From Atopsyche davidsoni (taxonomy: Eukaryota > Arthropoda > Insecta > Trichoptera > Hydrobiosidae), in NCBI GenBank assembly GCA_022113835.1, contig JAILWY010000024.1, forward strand, positions 3,166,501-3,230,500: a DNA stretch of 64,000 bases. The letters are read 5' to 3'. Position 1 is the stretch's first letter; every line of letters starts with the position of its first letter. Shown in pieces: positions 54,760 to 64,000 of this stretch. The translations under genes were made by a program, and so were the position numbers. The notes beneath the pieces are model-generated. The model was given only the letters and a program-made list of their open reading frames with translations, was not told the origin of the DNA and did not search any database.

Positions 54760-55960
54760 ACAAAGCAGTGGAGAGAGTTAAAAGATTTGGGTATTTGGAC
54801 AGCTGGTCAGGAAATTAATGTGAGAATTGAACATTTGGTGAAGGCACAGCACAGTGCTTATGTTTTAAAAAATAATTTCATGCCCCTTGGTTTCAGAAAT
54901 AAACCACATTGCGTATTTTTAAGGGTGTCATAAATATGGATGTCAGCAGAGAGTTGATTGACAACTTCAATATAAACATCTGATCACGAAATCAAAGTGA
55001 GGATTAAGACAGCACGCAGTACGTTTTATATTTTTTAAGTACTATGCTCAAGAGATATAACCCTGAAATCTCGCTGGAGGTTTACCAAATGTTATACCGT
55101 CTCAGTTCTCCTTTACGGAGTCATGGAAACTCGAGACAGCTACTATGCGAAGAATTGAGGCGGAAGAAATGTGGCAGTATAGGAAAATCCTGATACCATG
55201 GATTGACCGCGTCACAAATCAAAAAGTCTAGCACAGAAATCTCGCTGGATATTCACCAAATGTTATGCCGTCTCAGTTCTCCTTTACGAAGTCGTGGACA
55301 CTCGAGACAGCTACTATGCAAAGAATTGAGGCGGAATAAATGTGGCAGTATAGGAAAATCCTGATACCATGGATTGACCGCGTCACAAATCAAAAAGTCT
55401 AGCACAGAAATCTCGCTGGATATTCACCAAATGTTATGCCGTCTCAGTTCTCCTTTACGAAGTCGTGGACACTCGAGACAGCTACTATGCAAAGAATTGA
55501 GGCGGAATAAATGTGGCAGTATAGGAAAATCCTGATACCATGGATTGACCGCGTCACAAATCAAAAAGTCTTGCACAGAAATCTCGCTGGATATTCACCG
55601 AATGTTATGCCGTCTCAGTTCTCCTTTACGGAGTCGTAGACACCCGAGACAGCTAATATGCAAATAATAGAGGCAGAAGTATGGCTGTATACGTTGAACG
55701 CGTCACAAATGAAAAAGTCTTGCACAGAGTGCGCAAATAAATGGAATTTATGACGTTGGTAAAGAAGCGGAAGGCCTTCTATTTTGGCAATAAATATAGC
55801 ATCCTCCAGATGATTGTCCAAAGAAATCGGGGAAAAAAGGGGCGTCGGTAGGAGGAAATTTACGTGGATGCGGAATTTGCGACAGTGGCTGGATGTCGAA
55901 AGCACAGCCGAATTGAGACTACCCTAACCTTCTATGAGGAATGGCACTAGAAAAAGACAA
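54760..55960 (+). pseudogene. Non-LTR retrotransposon ORF2 C-terminal relic
   Basis: 54,770-54,830 resembles the 'RVKRFGYLDSW' block downstream of the RT palm. 55,067-55,735 repeats a segment reading WTLETATMQRIEAE-MWQYRK and ILIPWIDRVTNQKV, which is the post-RT 'LLYG-EAWTL...RIEAFEMW...R-LRI-W-DRVTN-EVL' block of RTE/Jockey-like insect elements. 55,780-55,930 gives KYSILQMIVQR and the family tail. Stops, frame breaks and the tandem repeat make it inactive. Confidence 0.8.
55067..55735 (+). repeat. 171-bp tandem repeat (4 units) inside the retrotransposon relic
   Basis: AATCTCGCTGGA starts units at 55,067, 55,238, 55,409 and 55,580, exactly 171 bases apart. Units 2 and 3 are almost identical, unit 1 is slightly diverged, and unit 4 is diverged and shortened. 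As 171 is a multiple of three, the reading frame is the same in each. The unit is the WTLETATM-to-DRVTNQKV segment. Confidence 0.92.
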
Positions 55961-56119
55961 ATCTATTCTTTAGTAATGTTCATTTGTTTCTTTAGTTCAT
56001 TTTTATATAGAAAAAACGATAGTCATTTAAATATATCTAATATGTTTTTTTGTATGGAGGAGGGTGTGTGCAGCGAAAATTGACAACTCCCCCTGCGTTG
56101 GATATTATTTATTTTCATA

Positions 56120-56300
56120 AAATATTTTCCGCATATTTACGTTATACAAAAACGGCCTGCCGTTAATTATGCCTCTACTTCTAATTAAAATCGGCCGCAA
56201 CACGCGCGTAGTTTTTAATTAAACTAATAAGCAAATAATTAATTACGGTGTCATATAATTGTATGTAATTAAACGGGAGGTTTGAAGTTATTAATTGCGT
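56120..56300. promoter_or_regulatory. Candidate regulatory block, dense TAATTA sites
   Basis: Within about 150 bases there are at least five TAATTA or TTAATTA cores (GTTAATTATGCC, TCTAATTAAAATC, TTTTTAATTAAAC, AATAATTAATTACGG, ATGTAATTAAACGG), interspersed with GC-rich CGGCCGCAACACGCGCG. Homeodomain factors bind TAATTA. The mixture is more enhancer-like than the surrounding sequence. Confidence 0.3.
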
Positions 56301-57056
56301 ACTAAATCACACATTTGATATTTTTGGACAGAGAGTACTTTGTGCAATTCCATTATGATATCCAACACGCTTTTATTCGAGGATACTGGTTTCACCAACA
56401 TGCTTGGTTGGCATCCGCAGGCAGTTTCGGCATGCCAAGAATGTTGGAATGTAAAACGAATTGGAATAACACCAAGAAATTTTTATTTAAATCATGTATT
56501 TTTTAAACGTATTTCGTATGTCAAATTATTAAAATTATCATTGTTTCTTGTAATTTTTTTTAATTATAAATTCTCGTCGACACCACGGATGACACGCATA
56601 TTTTATTTGTATATTAATATATAATTTAAATTACTGTCTTCTTTTCAAAATGAAGCGAGCTATATCTCAGCAAGATGTACAAAGTCATCTGTTAAACTAG
56701 GTCTGCATAAACCACGGCTTTGTGATGTCACAATCTATGCTAAACTTTGTCTACGTCAAACTAGACGTCATAGTCGCGACTTACCCCACTTTTCACCAGT
56801 GGCGTACGGTCCATTCTGACTAGAAACCATCGCTGCTCTATAATATATTATATATCAAATGCTTCTCTGCCCTCATCTGATGTCTTAAAATTCTCGTCTG
56901 ACGGCAGAATGGCTGTTCATTTGAATAGTTTACCTGACGACATTGCCATTTTTGCCAACAAATGCAATGTATTATTAAATCCTTGCTCGATTTTTACTAA
57001 TAAATATTAATAACCTACTAATGATTGCAAGCTACAAATATTGCATATAATGATGT

Positions 57057-57270
57057 AATGGTAATGGTCTAATCGATGGCTTAAGGGCGCGGCTTCGAAC
57101 CCTTATTTTCATAGGTTTTTTGCGACTCGATTATATTAAAAATAAAAATAAACAGGTAATCAAGTAATCAAAGGCTTCTATACATCTTTGGAATATATTT
57201 TTTTTTGGCAAGACTAGTTTGGCAAACAACTTTGCATAGCGTGGCAGGTCTCGGTACACCTAACAAATAA
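57057..57270 (+). mobile_element. tRNA-like short repeat (SINE-like), copy 2
   Basis: Same family as 17,592-17,441: GGTCTAATCGATGGCTTAAG, GGGCGCGGCTTCGAACCC (B-box-like), ATAGGTTTTTTGCGACTCGA, and at the right GGCAGGTCTCGGTACACC then TAACAAATAAA. About 60 bases are inserted relative to copy 1 around 57,190-57,245. Confidence 0.5.
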
Positions 57271-57659
57271 ATATGGGCATAAAATAATATTATTCTCGCA
57301 AGTCGGGGGCGGTCTTCGGGACGGAAATAAATTCATCACGAGCCGGAAACGCGATATTGTCAGAAAGTTTTTCCAGGTTTTTTTTTTTCAGTTTTTTTTC
57401 AATCAGGTAATTGGAAGCGAGTCAAAAACACGCCCCGTCGTCAGAACCCTTTTTATTTCAATTCCGATAATTAACAAGCGAAAACATAAAATTAGCACAA
57501 TCTGAATATTTTCACGAAGCCCGCGTGATTTCGGTAAATAAATTTAGTATTTTTTTTATTTATTAATTAATCAATAATTTCACATTTTTAACTCCTCCAG
57601 GTTTATTATGTATTCAATACAAATACATTCTTAACAGTTAGGTTATGTTATGATTTCCG

Positions 57660-57990
57660 GCTGTTACTCTCGAGTTCTCAATAAATGGCAAAAAAATGCA
57701 ATAAAAGGTTAAGTTAGGTTATGTTTCTCAGATGGAATTTAAACGCCTTGGAATCTCGATAAAGGTCAAGAAAAATAACTTAAGGTTGTGGTATGCAAAG
57801 TTATGCCTCCTTATTGTAAAATATCGAGCATAAAGATATGTTAGACGAGGTTTTGTATCCAAATTGTACGTGCGTCATACAGGCTTAAAAAATTTACTAG
57901 ATAAGGTTTAGTAAGATAAGGGATAGTTTGCTAGAGGATCTCGATAAATGTCATAAAAAAGTCAAGCAGAATTAGTTGTTGTTTTTCAGT
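57660..57990. repeat. Degenerate tandem phrases
   Basis: TCTC(G/A)ATAAA-GTCA-AAAAA phrases at about 57,677, 57,752 and 57,938 are each followed by AGGTTA/AAGGTT-like sequence, suggesting an old satellite-like unit. Weak. Confidence 0.35.
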
Positions 57991-58495
57991 TTCAGTTAAG
58001 GGTCTAGGTCCCATAATCGAGTTTTTTGATCATTTTCTCGTACCTATTGCAAAAAATAGACTGCACCAATCAAAAAAATTCAAATGCAAAAAGTTAGATA
58101 CATCTCTTCTTCCAAAACAATAATTTTTTTATTTCTTATAAATTTACTTTTAATATGATAAAAATGTGATGATTCCGATTGAAGTGTCGGAATTTGGAGT
58201 TTCGTTATGCACCTGTTCCAAGAATCTTAAACATTTAAGAGTCCTTTTTTCGACTGGAATTAAAAGATTATTAATTTGAAAATTAAAAAATAAAAATCCT
58301 TAACAAACTTTGGTTTTGAAAAGTCGTCATTTTATCTAATTTTTTAACATCTTCAATATTCTATATATAATCTACCCTGATAATGGACGTTACATATAAT
58401 TTATAGTTTTCTCAATACTTTGTAAAAAAAAATCAACTTTCGACATAGAAAAATTTAAATAGGCAATTTAAAGGCTGGAAGCAATTGCCTTAAGG

Positions 58496-58514
58496 GTTAG
58501 GTTAGGTTAGGTTA
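58496..58514 (+). repeat. Short interstitial TTAGG run
   Basis: Four units of TTAGG (the insect telomere repeat), the first as TTAGGG. It is far too short to be a telomere and could be chance or a repair scar. Confidence 0.6.
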
Positions 58515-58899
58515 AAGTTAAAAAAAAAAAGCAGTATAAACTGTGTGAATACAGAGTGACCGTCGACCCCGGCGGCACTTCCCGTGCATGCTCGTCGCGG
58601 AGGACTCTCGCTTTGGCCGAGCCGCTTGAGTGACGCAAGACACGGGCTCTGTCTCAAAGCAACCCTCTCCGAAGTGTGTCAAGTGAGGGGTCGCATCTCG
58701 CAACTGCACACCCCTCGCACCCCACGCCCAGGGGCGGGGGTGATCAACCCTCCCCCTCCCCCCTCCACTCCTCCGTCATCAATCGCCTCTTATTGAGATT
58801 GTTACTTGCACATCGACAAAGGAGTCTCCGGTTCACTTGATTCAGTCAATTGCGCTTAGGTATGAATTGTCTCCAAGTTCACAAGAATCACGAGTAACC

Positions 58900-59310
58900 A
58901 TGGTTATGATTACGTGTGGACAACACAGTAAAGGTTTAGGTATTTGGGCACTCGCTAGAGATTCATCAAGTGTTATGTCGTCTCGTGGACACTCAAGGCA
59001 GCGAATTGAGGGGGCAGAAATGTGGCTGTATATGATACTGTGGGTTGCACAGAATGCGAAAAGAAATGGATCTCTTGACGTCGGTAAAGAAGCAGAACGT
59101 CTCTTATTTTGTCCACATATTTCGTTACAATAAATATAGCATCCTCCAGCTGATTGTCCAAGGAAAAATCGAAGGGAAAAGGGGCACTGGAAGGAGGAAG
59201 CTTAGTGGCTGGAGATCGGAAGTGCGGCCGAATTGATGAGACTGGCCCAGGATAGAGCTATGTTTGATCAAGAGATGAGAGGCATCAGAAGAAAAAGAAG
59301 TATGTCCTCA
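58900..59310 (+). pseudogene. Non-LTR retrotransposon ORF2 tail relic
   Basis: It reads in pieces: SSRGHSRQRIEGAEMWLYMI (post-RT block), then a frame change to LHRMRKEMDLLTSVKKQNVS, YFVHIFRYNKYSILQLIVQG, KIEGKRGTGRRKLSGW and RSEVRPN. The 3' end is GAGATGAGAGGCATCAGAAG. This is the best preserved tail of the family in the window and served as reference for the copies at 8,553, 27,325 and 55,780. It has no RT domain. Confidence 0.8.
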
Positions 59311-59319
59311 GAGCATTTT

Positions 59320-60515
59320 TTCGAGACAGTGTAGTTCGATCCCACACTTCCGCAGCAGCACGCTGGTGTACTCGTACATGAATTATCTTACACAATTGCG
59401 TATAAATATTAAAATTTTGTCACTGTGATTCACGATAGTCAAGAAGGTGAAATTTTTCTTTAGCTTAATCGCGAATCTTAAGTTACTTAGCAGTTGCTTA
59501 ACAGATATGGTGGAGTGTTCGAATGCTTGTTAACAATGATAATGCCAATTAATATGCTGGTAATAACCCCCCCCCCCCCCGCGATCGTTAGATTGTCAAC
59601 GTTTGATAAACCCCATTAGGAGGCTAGCTTTTAATAAAATAAGGGTGGAATTTGATTTCTGACAAATTGCCCTCCGCGCTGTACTACAGGGCGGCGCGCG
59701 GGATTGAGTTATTTGGAAAAAGTTTTATTTAATAAATTCAAATCACACGCTCGGCGGACCCCGCCCCTGGAGGCGGTCCGGAATATTTAATCGAGTCGGA
59801 TTCGCCGTGCGCCTCGCACTCCGGGATTAGTGGGTTTGAATCCGTCCCGTTGAAATTATTTTATTTTTTATTCTTAAAGCGGCCGGTTTCAAAGTGGATT
59901 ATTGCCGTGCCGTGTCCGAGCTTTTGAGTGGCAGGGAACACAGGCCCAGAGTCGACTGGCCAGATAGAGGAGACGGCGAGTGTTTCCGAGTGTTGACCCA
60001 TCACTGGTGCGCTGTACATATTTATTACGTAATCGTTAGAATATACATTTTGGGCTTGCAAGTTCGTGTGTCTCGTCTTAGTTCGTAACATAAAACTATA
60101 CATATATTATAACAACAAAAAATTACATATCGAGTTGATTTGGCCCATCCAGTATGGACCGCCGCGCGTTCCCAGCTCGAGTGGGCTTGTTTATGATAGT
60201 GGAAGACGTACAGTGTGGCCATAACTCAGGGGCCGCGCCACACCCGTGTGTTTATATTTAACCCTTCGTAATTGCAGTTTTAGTGCTGATTAAATTTGCC
60301 GAAATTAACGGAGTTTGATCTCGTACAGGAGAGCATGTTGTGGCGCCGAGGGTTTTAGTTTCGCGCAGCGGCCCCCGTCACATTCCCGAGCACGGACCCC
60401 TTTTGTGAATATTTTTGAAGATCTTCAACGGAGCATCCATCACCTTTAACATGACAGGCTCGTGTGCAACTCCATGAATTGAAATTGCTCATGGATTGCA
60501 CATTATATATATATC
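59320..60515. other. No gene recognised; GC-richer blocks
   Basis: A C12 run lies at 59,569-59,580. GC-richer blocks at 59,680-59,850, 60,200-60,240 and 60,340-60,400 carry frames without motifs. GGGTTTGAATCC at about 59,832 looks like a tRNA B box, but no cloverleaf forms around it. Confidence 0.35.
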
Positions 60516-60518
60516 ATA

Positions 60519-61444
60519 GGGTGTTTTTTATAGAGGTATAGAACATTGAAATGGAATAAAACAAAGATAATTTTTTTAAATTGACATGAAATTAACTTTA
60601 TTCGAAAGATAATTTTTTGGCATTATAATTTAAATATGATTTCTGGCATATGACCGCCACGGCTGGCTCGGACGTAGTCTAGTCTGGAGGTCCAATTCTC
60701 GATAACTTTTTCCAACATTTGTGGCCGCATATCGGCAATAACGCGGCGAATGTTGTCCTCCAAGTGGTCAATCGTTTTGGGCTTATCGGCGTAGACTAGC
60801 GACTTCACATATCCCCACAGAAAATAGTCTAGCGGTGTTAAATCGCACGATCTTGGAGGCCAATTAACGGGTCCGAAACGTGAAACTATGCGGTTACCAA
60901 ACGTTTCCTTCAATAATGCAATTGTGGCACGAGCTGTGTGACATGTTGCGCCGTCTTGTTGAAACCACAGCTCCTGCACATCATGGTTGTTCAATTGATG
61001 AACGAAAAGTCAGTAATCATGGCTCTATAGCGGTCACCATTGACCGTAACGGCCTGACCAGCATCGTCTTTAAATAAGTACGGAACAATGATTCCACCAG
61101 CCCATAAAGCACACCAAACAGTCAGTTTTTCTGGATGTAACGGTGTCTCAACATACACTTGAGGATTATCATCACTCCAAATACGGCAGTTTTGTTTATT
61201 GACGTATCCATTCAACCAAAAGTGAGCTTCATCGCTAAACAAAATTCGCTTATGAAAATCGGGATCAACGGCAATCTTGTTTTGGGCCCATTCACCAAAT
61301 CTGCGCCTTGCTAGGTGATCGTGTGGCTTCAATTCTTGAAATGCCAAACCAAACTAAACATAAATCCCTTGACAGCTGACAAAATGGCCGCCAGTTAAAA
61401 CAGTGTTGCCAACTTAAAGTTCTATACCTCTATAAAAAACACAA
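60519..61444 (-). mobile_element. DD41D-type Tc1/mariner element, 5'-deleted, with perfect TIRs
   Basis: The 24-base termini 60,521-60,544 (GTGTTTTTTATAGAGGTATA...) and 61,419-61,442 are perfect inverted complements. With two extra bases on each side they are bounded by TA (60,517-60,518 and 61,445-61,446), as expected for Tc1/mariner insertion. At about 926 bp the element is several hundred bases short: the transposase part starts in the linker before the catalytic domain only about 70 bases inside the right TIR. It is therefore an internally deleted copy. Confidence 0.88.
60623..61347 (-). pseudogene. Truncated, frameshifted DD41D transposase
   Basis: The first frame (61,347-60,991) reads MAFQELKPHDHLARRRFGEW, then RILFSDEAHFWLNGYVNKQN with the first catalytic Asp, and ends after GDRYRAMITDF. 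The second frame (60,994-60,623) reads VQELWFQQDGATCHTARA with the second Asp and RSCDLTPLDYFLWGYVKS with the third, ending MPEIIFKL. There are 41 residues between the second and third Asp, giving DD41D, the signature of the rosa-type group rather than DD34D mariner or DD34E Tc1. The N-terminal DNA-binding helices (about 100 residues) are missing, and the frames are shifted near 60,995. The catalytic residues themselves are intact. Confidence 0.85.
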
Positions 61445-61449
61445 TATAT

Positions 61450-61900
61450 GTATAATATCAATCGAATATTGATTGCCCGTGGAATATTATTTATTTTATA
61501 AGCGAGGTCGCCCGGGCCGCAGTTGGAGCGCCTCCGGGACTGTTTGGATAAGATAAAACGGTGTTCTCTCATTAACCTCCGAGCGGGGAGCCAGGGGGAC
61601 TGGATATCAAATCCGTTTAAAAACTTACGCACAGTCGAGCCGGGCGATTTGCGCCGTCTTCGGGCCCCGGCCGTGATTCATTTGAGTGCCTACCCTTAGG
61701 ATTAAGGGAGGATAACGCGATTCCGCTAACATTTCGGCAAACATCCGTGTTATGTTCGTTCGATCCTGCCGGTTCGTGAACTTTACCGGCGAATAAATTG
61801 TCGAGTAAATGTCAGCCTGCCACGAGTGACGTTGCAGCTATTTATTTTCAATGCTTAGTATAGCCAATTCCTTGAGAATTAATGGTGATATGAACTAACG
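61450..61900. other. GC-richer non-coding block
   Basis: A non-repetitive, GC-richer block follows the transposon, with GATAAG-type (about 61,548) and TTAATTA-type sites. The 72-codon minus-strand frame has no motif. Possible regulatory DNA; not decidable. Confidence 0.25.
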
Positions 61901-62074
61901 AAGCCAACCATGTCACGAAAATCGGACAAAACATTTTTCAGCAATCGCCCGCAGCGATACAACCTGCAACCGATTTGCAATTAGCATATAGCGTCCCTTT
62001 ATTGTAGGTGTTTTTTTGTTGTTGTTTAGACTTATATTAACAAACCAATAGAAGACGCTATTGGCTATCAATAC

Positions 62075-62079
<5 letters not shown>

Positions 62080-62135
<56 letters not shown>
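62080..62135. repeat. (AT)n microsatellite
   Basis: Some 25 AT dinucleotides with one interruption near the left. Confidence 0.95.
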
Positions 62136-62138
<3 letters not shown>

Positions 62139-62599
62139 ACAGCTAAAATATAATAATCCCTGGTGTTGACAGTTCTTGTAATGTCAAATGGACAGTATTT
62201 ATTCCCAAAGCTCAAAAATGTCCGATTTTCAACAACAGGTCTTCTATACGTAAAAAAATCCGAACACATCAAAAGAAAACACAAAAATATCGCGCACGGA
62301 GAAAAATTATATTCGAAAATTTTAAAATCTTTTCAACCAAAGGGATGAAATTGCTAATTGAAGGGTTGTTCCAGAGGGCCGGCCTTTTTGCGAATACAAT
62401 GTTTTTTTTTGCGCTGAAAATATGCTTTCCGAATAACGGGGCCGTGAGTTGTGCGTATGTGCCCCGTTTAAATTATGGCGCACTAGCTGGCCGCGCGCGG
62501 AGCATCTGCTCTTTGTCAAATGGTTTTTTTTTTTTTTTTTTGTGCTTTGCAGCCACTCGTTCACCCGAGGGAGTCGATTCTCATTCATTCGCCATTTTA

Positions 62600-62790
62600 A
62601 ACGCTTTAGTAATGATTTTCCAAATGGCTTATAAAAGCGTTTAAACCAATTTTCATAGGTGGCTTTCGATGGTGCATGTTCTCCTCAAGCAAACCACGTG
62701 CTTCAACTGCATTTAATTTCAAGTCAAAGTAGAAAAGAAAAGCTTCTTGAAAGTGCTGTTTGACATCTTCATTGTTAGAAAAAAATATTA
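62600..62790 (-). pseudogene. Mariner transposase N-terminal (HTH) relic
   Basis: On the minus strand one frame gives FQEAFLFYFDLKLNAVEARG and LLEE, the first helix block ('LLF-F-LK-NA-EAHR-L') of a mariner DNA-binding domain. After a frameshift another frame gives HAPSKATYENWFKRFYK, the second block ('YG--APS--TCE-WF-RFK'). Nothing of the catalytic domain follows. GTTAGCGCCATCTATGTGTG at 62,892 resembles mariner-flanking sequence, but no terminal repeats could be paired. Confidence 0.6.
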
Positions 62791-62899
62791 TTGCGTTGCG
62801 ATATGTGTTGGTATTATAACTGCTTATTGTTGATAGATGTCTCAGCTTTAAAAAAAAAATAAGTTTAGACATGTATGTTGACTACATGTGTCGTTAGCG

Positions 62900-64000
62900 C
62901 CATCTATGTGTGAAATCTAAAAATCATGTATTATTGTATATGGTGAAAGTTATGAGCATGGTGGTTAAAATTAAGCTACAGCCAAGGAGTTATTTATCCG
63001 AGACTTCGTTCCTGGAGGCTTGGGATATGGCAATGTCGTTTTCTTAAACAAACATTCAATGAAAATGCAACGAAATATGAATGGCGTCACACGCGACTGA
63101 GAGCTTTTAAATACACGTTGTTACCCGTAGACAATCCCGAGGCTGGGCTTCCTCAATGAATTTATTCTGTAACAATAAAACCCAGCGCGGTAGCGAGTTA
63201 CGTGGAGCTTTGTACCTGATCTCTTGCGGGGAGCTTGTGTGGATTGTGTTTTTATTGTACCACTGATCGGGCTTACGGCGCGGGTAATCCCCGGTTCGAC
63301 GTACGGGGCATCCCCCGAGACCGGCTCGGTTGTTTTCAAATTATTATTTTCAATTTCGTATCGGAATTAAAACGGACGTGGGAGTTATTGCCGCTGCCTT
63401 GATTTTGATTAAAACCGATTGTTTAACGATTTTCGAAGCTAACGTATAAGCGATTGTTTCCACGACAGGTAAATTTTATATGTACTATATATTTAACCAT
63501 CAAACATAAATAAGCGCTTTAGCCAATCACTCAAACGAAACCCTTGAAGGACGATACCGATCTACTAGGTTTTTATTTTTGTTATTATAAATTGTCCAGT
63601 TTTTTTTATTAATTGTGTAACTGTGTTTTGGATTTGAACGATTAAAATTGACACATAATTTAACACATATTTATGGCGTTAAGCACTTAAGCATGGCAGG
63701 TATCTACTAGATTATGTTAATTTAGGTAACACGGCGGAAGAGAGCGTTTAAGTAGAAATCGATGGTGCTATAATACACACCAAAGCGGTAATAATAATCT
63801 GGAATTAAAATCTAATTACAAACACAATTAAAAGTGAATTAAGAGGCAGTCAGCTAATAATTAAAAAGTGTTCAGACTTATATATATTTATATAAGCAAT
63901 TTAAAAACCATTGATCAAACTTTGAATATTCAAATCAAATATCCAACGCGTTTTTTATGTTTATGTGCATCGATTTAAAAGGTTTTTCTTTAATTGTTTT
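62900..64000. other. No gene recognised
   Basis: AT-rich sequence with a GC-richer block at 63,130-63,320, in which a 72-codon minus-strand frame shows no motif. The remainder is intron-like. Confidence 0.4.

Noticed and set aside
58496..58514. Telomeric sequence
   Set aside because: Only four TTAGG units; useful as a taxonomic hint at most.
59770..59850. tRNA gene suggested by GGGTTTGAATCC
   Set aside because: B-box-like core only; no matching A box, acceptor or anticodon stem.

Overview
This is eukaryotic, almost certainly insect (at least arthropod), nuclear DNA: AT-rich, intron-like and full of degraded transposons. It holds mariner, DD41D Tc1/mariner, pogo/Tigger and hAT pieces, several non-LTR retrotransposon tails, a solo LTR, MITEs, tRNA-derived repeats, and a short TTAGG run (the insect telomere unit). 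There are no operons, and almost all open frames shorter than 130 codons look like chance or transposon remains. I cannot name the species.

The main structure is at 39,960-49,204. A splice acceptor (AG at 39,988-39,989) opens a GC-rich exon whose only convincing coding stretch is a 28-codon start (ATG 40,168 to AAG 40,251), followed at once by a GTAACC donor. From 40,123 this exon, its donor and 49 bases of intron become a 178-bp unit repeated exactly 51 times with no difference that I can see. Both outer edges and every junction carry the same TGAG. The window therefore seems to cover the 5' part of a long-intron gene on the + strand, with a first coding exon, start codon and 5' splice site tandemly multiplied. 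A CpG-rich island at 565-1,084 ending in a GTGAGT donor could be an upstream non-coding exon or promoter of the same gene; this is inference.

Layout: 1-580, dispersed repeat and Tigger relic; 565-1,084, GC-rich island; 2,100-7,600, old satellites and hAT remains; 8,553-9,215, non-LTR tail split by a solo LTR; 12,000-13,718, non-LTR tail, tRNA-bearing TIR element, MITE; 15,071-16,244, dead mariner; 16,671-22,000, more retrotransposon tails; 23,086-24,230, tRNA-bearing element and a hammerhead-like region; 26,300-28,670, mariner and non-LTR scraps and a fold-back pair of tRNA-bearing elements; 31,930-36,850, hAT end, two more tRNA-bearing copies, CRE-bearing inverted repeat; 38,886-39,064, MITE; 39,960-49,204, exon and array; 49,381-49,837, intact MITE plus TA run; 50,000-54,000, mostly unannotatable; 54,061, hammerhead-like motif; 54,760-55,960, non-LTR tail with internal 171-bp tandem copies; 57,057-59,310, tRNA-like repeat, TTAGG, non-LTR tail; 60,519-61,444, DD41D element; 62,600-62,790, mariner N-terminal relic.

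The most novel candidates are the exon/start/donor array, a family of elements that combine about 48-bp terminal inverted repeats with a cloverleaf-compatible tRNA-Thr(UGU)-like module, and hammerhead-ribozyme-like motifs at three places. No database search was possible; family names rest on motif recognition.
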